In this document: positions 15,465-16,626 of the stretch, piece after piece | Layout: each line of letters begins with the position of its first letter | Position numbering within the stretch: position 1 is the first letter of the stretch | NCBI GenBank assembly: GCA_900549055.1 | Contig: URNB01000035.1 | Coordinates: 1 to 16,626 of the forward strand | DNA length: 16,626 nucleotides | Source of the DNA: an uncultured Oscillospiraceae bacterium | Lineage (GTDB): Bacteria; Bacillota; Clostridia; Oscillospirales; Acutalibacteraceae | Direction: 5' to 3' | Translations under genes and position numbers: made by a program | Notes under the pieces: model-generated | The model's database searches: none | The model's input: only the letters and a program-made list of their open reading frames with translations | What the model was told of the DNA's origin: nothing

Positions 15465-15493
15465 ATTATATCATACACATATTCGCTTGACAA
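15465..15493 (-). promoter_or_regulatory. Sigma-A type promoter for the polysaccharide cluster
   Basis: On the minus strand the -35 is TTGTCA (15488-15493, five of six consensus bases), the spacer is 17 bp, and the -10 is TATAAT (15465-15470, perfect) preceded by TGA, giving an extended -10. Transcription would start near 15458, leaving a leader of about 140 nt before the first GH16 gene. It is the only strong promoter I see on this strand in the window, consistent with one long transcript of nine or more genes. Confidence 0.75.
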
Positions 15494-15538
15494 TGCAATA
15501 AATTAACGATTAGATGTGAAAAATTAAAATTACTTGTT

Positions 15539-15556
15539 ATTTATTTACAAATAAAT
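15539..15556. promoter_or_regulatory. 18-bp palindrome, candidate operator
   Basis: ATTTATTT and AAATAAAT form perfect 8-bp arms around a 2-bp centre (AC). It lies about 90 bp upstream of the cluster start site and about 110 bp upstream of the regulator start site, near the middle of the 364-bp gap (15318-15681). The region is AT-rich, so chance is possible. Nearby ATGTG copies at 15514-15518 and 15555-15559 are 41 bp apart. Confidence 0.4.
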
Positions 15557-15620
15557 GTGTTTAATAAAATGTTTCTTGCTCACTTTATACCATATATATA
15601 AATATGCTGATAATTTGCCG

Positions 15621-15649
15621 CTTGCATTTTACTCAAATTTTGATATAAT
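15621..15649 (+). promoter_or_regulatory. Promoter of the AraC-family regulator
   Basis: A perfect -10 TATAAT (15644-15649) is preceded by TGA, giving the same nine-base extended -10 as the divergent cluster promoter. The -35 is poor (CTTGCA/TTGCAT near 15621-15627), as is common with extended -10 promoters. The start would be near 15657, giving a leader of about 25 nt with AAAGGTGA seven bases before the ATG. Confidence 0.65.
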
Positions 15650-15681
15650 TTAACCAAGACTTTACACAAAGGTGACGAAGC

Positions 15682-16575
15682 ATGAATAATGAGCGCATAA
15701 ATTCATTTCCGTTTAACCCAACCGAGTTCCCGTTCAACATTGAAATTTCGGGAATTTCCAACTGTGATGAGGAATATACGGTATACCGTGAGAAGAGCTA
15801 TTGCTACATTCTCGAATATATATACGAGGGCTCCGGCACGCTTATATGCAACGGCAGAGAATACAAGGTCGGCAAGGGAGACGCATACCTGCTGCTTAAG
15901 GGCAGCAACCACCGTTATTATCCCGATAAGACATGGGATAAAATATGGTTCAATATAGACGGCATACTCGTTTCAAACCTTATTTTCGCATACGGGCTGG
16001 AAAACACGATAATATTTAAGGGCTTCAACCGCCAAAAGCTTTTCGAGGATCTGTACGAAATCACAAATTCAAAGAAATCCAACGCGGAGATCATGCTTAC
16101 GGCGGCGATACAATTTCATGTCATTATTCAGGAAATGTATAATTCTACCCAAAAGAACACCTACAACAGCAATGTGAATAAAATCAAAAAAATGCTTGAT
16201 GACAACATCTACGAGAAGGATATTTCGCTGAAGGCGATTGCCGACGAGCTTTGCATTTCGCAGGCGCAGGTAATCAACATTTTCAAAAAGACCTTTAACA
16301 TGACGCCGTATCAGTATTTTTCAAAAAAGCGAATCGAAATTGCCGCCTCGCTGCTGCTCAATTCCAATTCGCAGGTAAAGGAAATAGCGGAGCTGCTCAA
16401 TTATTCTGATCAGCCGTATTTTTCAAACGCCTTTAAAAAGATCATGGGAATATCCCCCGAGAAATACCGCAAGATGAACATTAACAGCGACCTTTCAAAG
16501 TCCAACATAAACAACAAGATCCTTATGGAGCAGGCGGAGAATCTCCCCTTTGCGCTTAAGGTTGACAGACATTAA
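15682..16575 (+). CDS. AraC-family transcriptional regulator of the cluster
   Basis: This 297-residue regulator is divergent from the cluster. Residues ~25-115 form a cupin-like sugar-sensing domain (YILEYIYEGSGTLICNGREY, GDAYLLLKGSNHRYYP). Residues ~163-265 form the double helix-turn-helix domain. The first helix-turn-helix is near 182-203 (LKAIADELCISQAQVINIFKK). The second is near 231-256 (VKEIAELLNYSDQPYFSNAFKK), followed by the family ending GISPEKYRK. The last ~30 residues, with Asn, Ser and Lys, are an extra tail. The start is ATG at 15682 with AAAGGTGA upstream. Known: such proteins mostly activate sugar catabolism genes when their sugar is bound. Its position across a shared control region argues it governs the nine-gene cluster and perhaps itself. 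Confidence 0.93.
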   Translation: MNNERINSFPFNPTEFPFNIEISGISNCDEEYTVYREKSYCYILEYIYEGSGTLICNGREYKVGKGDAYLLLKGSNHRYYPDKTWDKIWFNIDGILVSNLIFAYGLENTIIFKGFNRQKLFEDLYEITNSKKSNAEIMLTAAIQFHVIIQEMYNSTQKNTYNSNVNKIKKMLDDNIYEKDISLKAIADELCISQAQVINIFKKTFNMTPYQYFSKKRIEIAASLLLNSNSQVKEIAELLNYSDQPYFSNAFKKIMGISPEKYRKMNINSDLSKSNINNKILMEQAENLPFALKVDRH

Positions 16576-16589
16576 ATAATGTCTACTGA

Positions 16590-16615
16590 ATAATTGCATT
16601 AGCAAATGCAATTAT
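16590..16615 (+). terminator. Hairpin downstream of the regulator gene
   Basis: An 11-bp perfect AT-rich stem (16590-16600 and 16605-16615) with a 4-base loop begins 15 bases after the regulator's stop. It lacks a clear T run before the window ends, so it is a weak intrinsic terminator candidate or an end-protecting hairpin. Confidence 0.45.
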
Positions 16616-16626
16616 ATAAAATCGAG

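Noticed and set aside
15487..15515. Plus-strand TTGACA (15487-15492) as an extra promoter for the regulator
   Set aside because: The hexamer is perfect, but the sequence 17 bp on (TTAGAT) lacks the key second-position A of a -10. It overlaps the -35 of the minus-strand promoter, whose -10 is perfect.
1..16626. tRNA, rRNA, CRISPR array, insertion sequence or phage genes
   Set aside because: No spaced identical repeats, transposase or integrase motifs, or structural RNA patterns were seen on either strand.

Overview
The window reads as a polysaccharide-utilisation locus from an anaerobic Gram-positive bacterium, most likely a Clostridia member of the Ruminococcaceae/Oscillospirales type. The evidence is AGGAGG-type ribosome binding sites, sigma-A promoters with extended -10 boxes, a type I dockerin, CUT1-type (MalF/MalG) sugar transporter genes with no ATPase beside them, and lipoprotein signal peptides. 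The genus cannot be fixed from the sequence alone.

Layout: nine genes lie head to tail on the minus strand. In transcription order (right to left) they are: a surface lipoprotein GH16 endo-glucanase (13806-15317); a secreted GH16 enzyme with a duplicated beta-helix region and an internal dockerin (10830-13748); a very large sugar-binding protein with two carbohydrate-binding-like modules (7847-10714); a MalF/MalG-type permease pair (6928-7845, 6019-6918); a signal-peptide / beta-propeller / TPR-like / Yip1 membrane protein (3883-6000); a large DUF5696-like lipoprotein (1620-3866); and a second MalF/MalG-type pair (727-1623 and a gene cut by the left edge, 1-712). From the sugar-binding protein down to the left edge, genes overlap by 4 bases or are separated by 18 or fewer. 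The only larger gaps in the cluster are 57 bp and 115 bp, and the 115-bp gap holds two stacked hairpins.

On the right, a divergent AraC-family regulator (15682-16575) faces the cluster across a 364-bp AT-rich control region. This region holds two back-to-back promoters that share the same nine-base extended -10, an 18-bp palindrome midway between them, and a leader of about 140 nt for the cluster.

Working model (inference): the two GH16 enzymes, one anchored to the membrane lipid and one able to join a cohesin scaffold, cut a beta-glucan-like polymer. The CBM-bearing binding protein captures the products and passes them to the permeases, which probably share a genome-encoded MsmX-type ATPase. 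The regulator senses the sugar. The propeller-Yip1 protein and the DUF5696-like lipoprotein have no assigned role and are the most interesting parts: the first looks like an outside-facing sensor or handling platform, the second like an uncharacterised glycosidase. The polymer (laminarin, mixed-linkage glucan or other GH16 substrate) cannot be settled from sequence.
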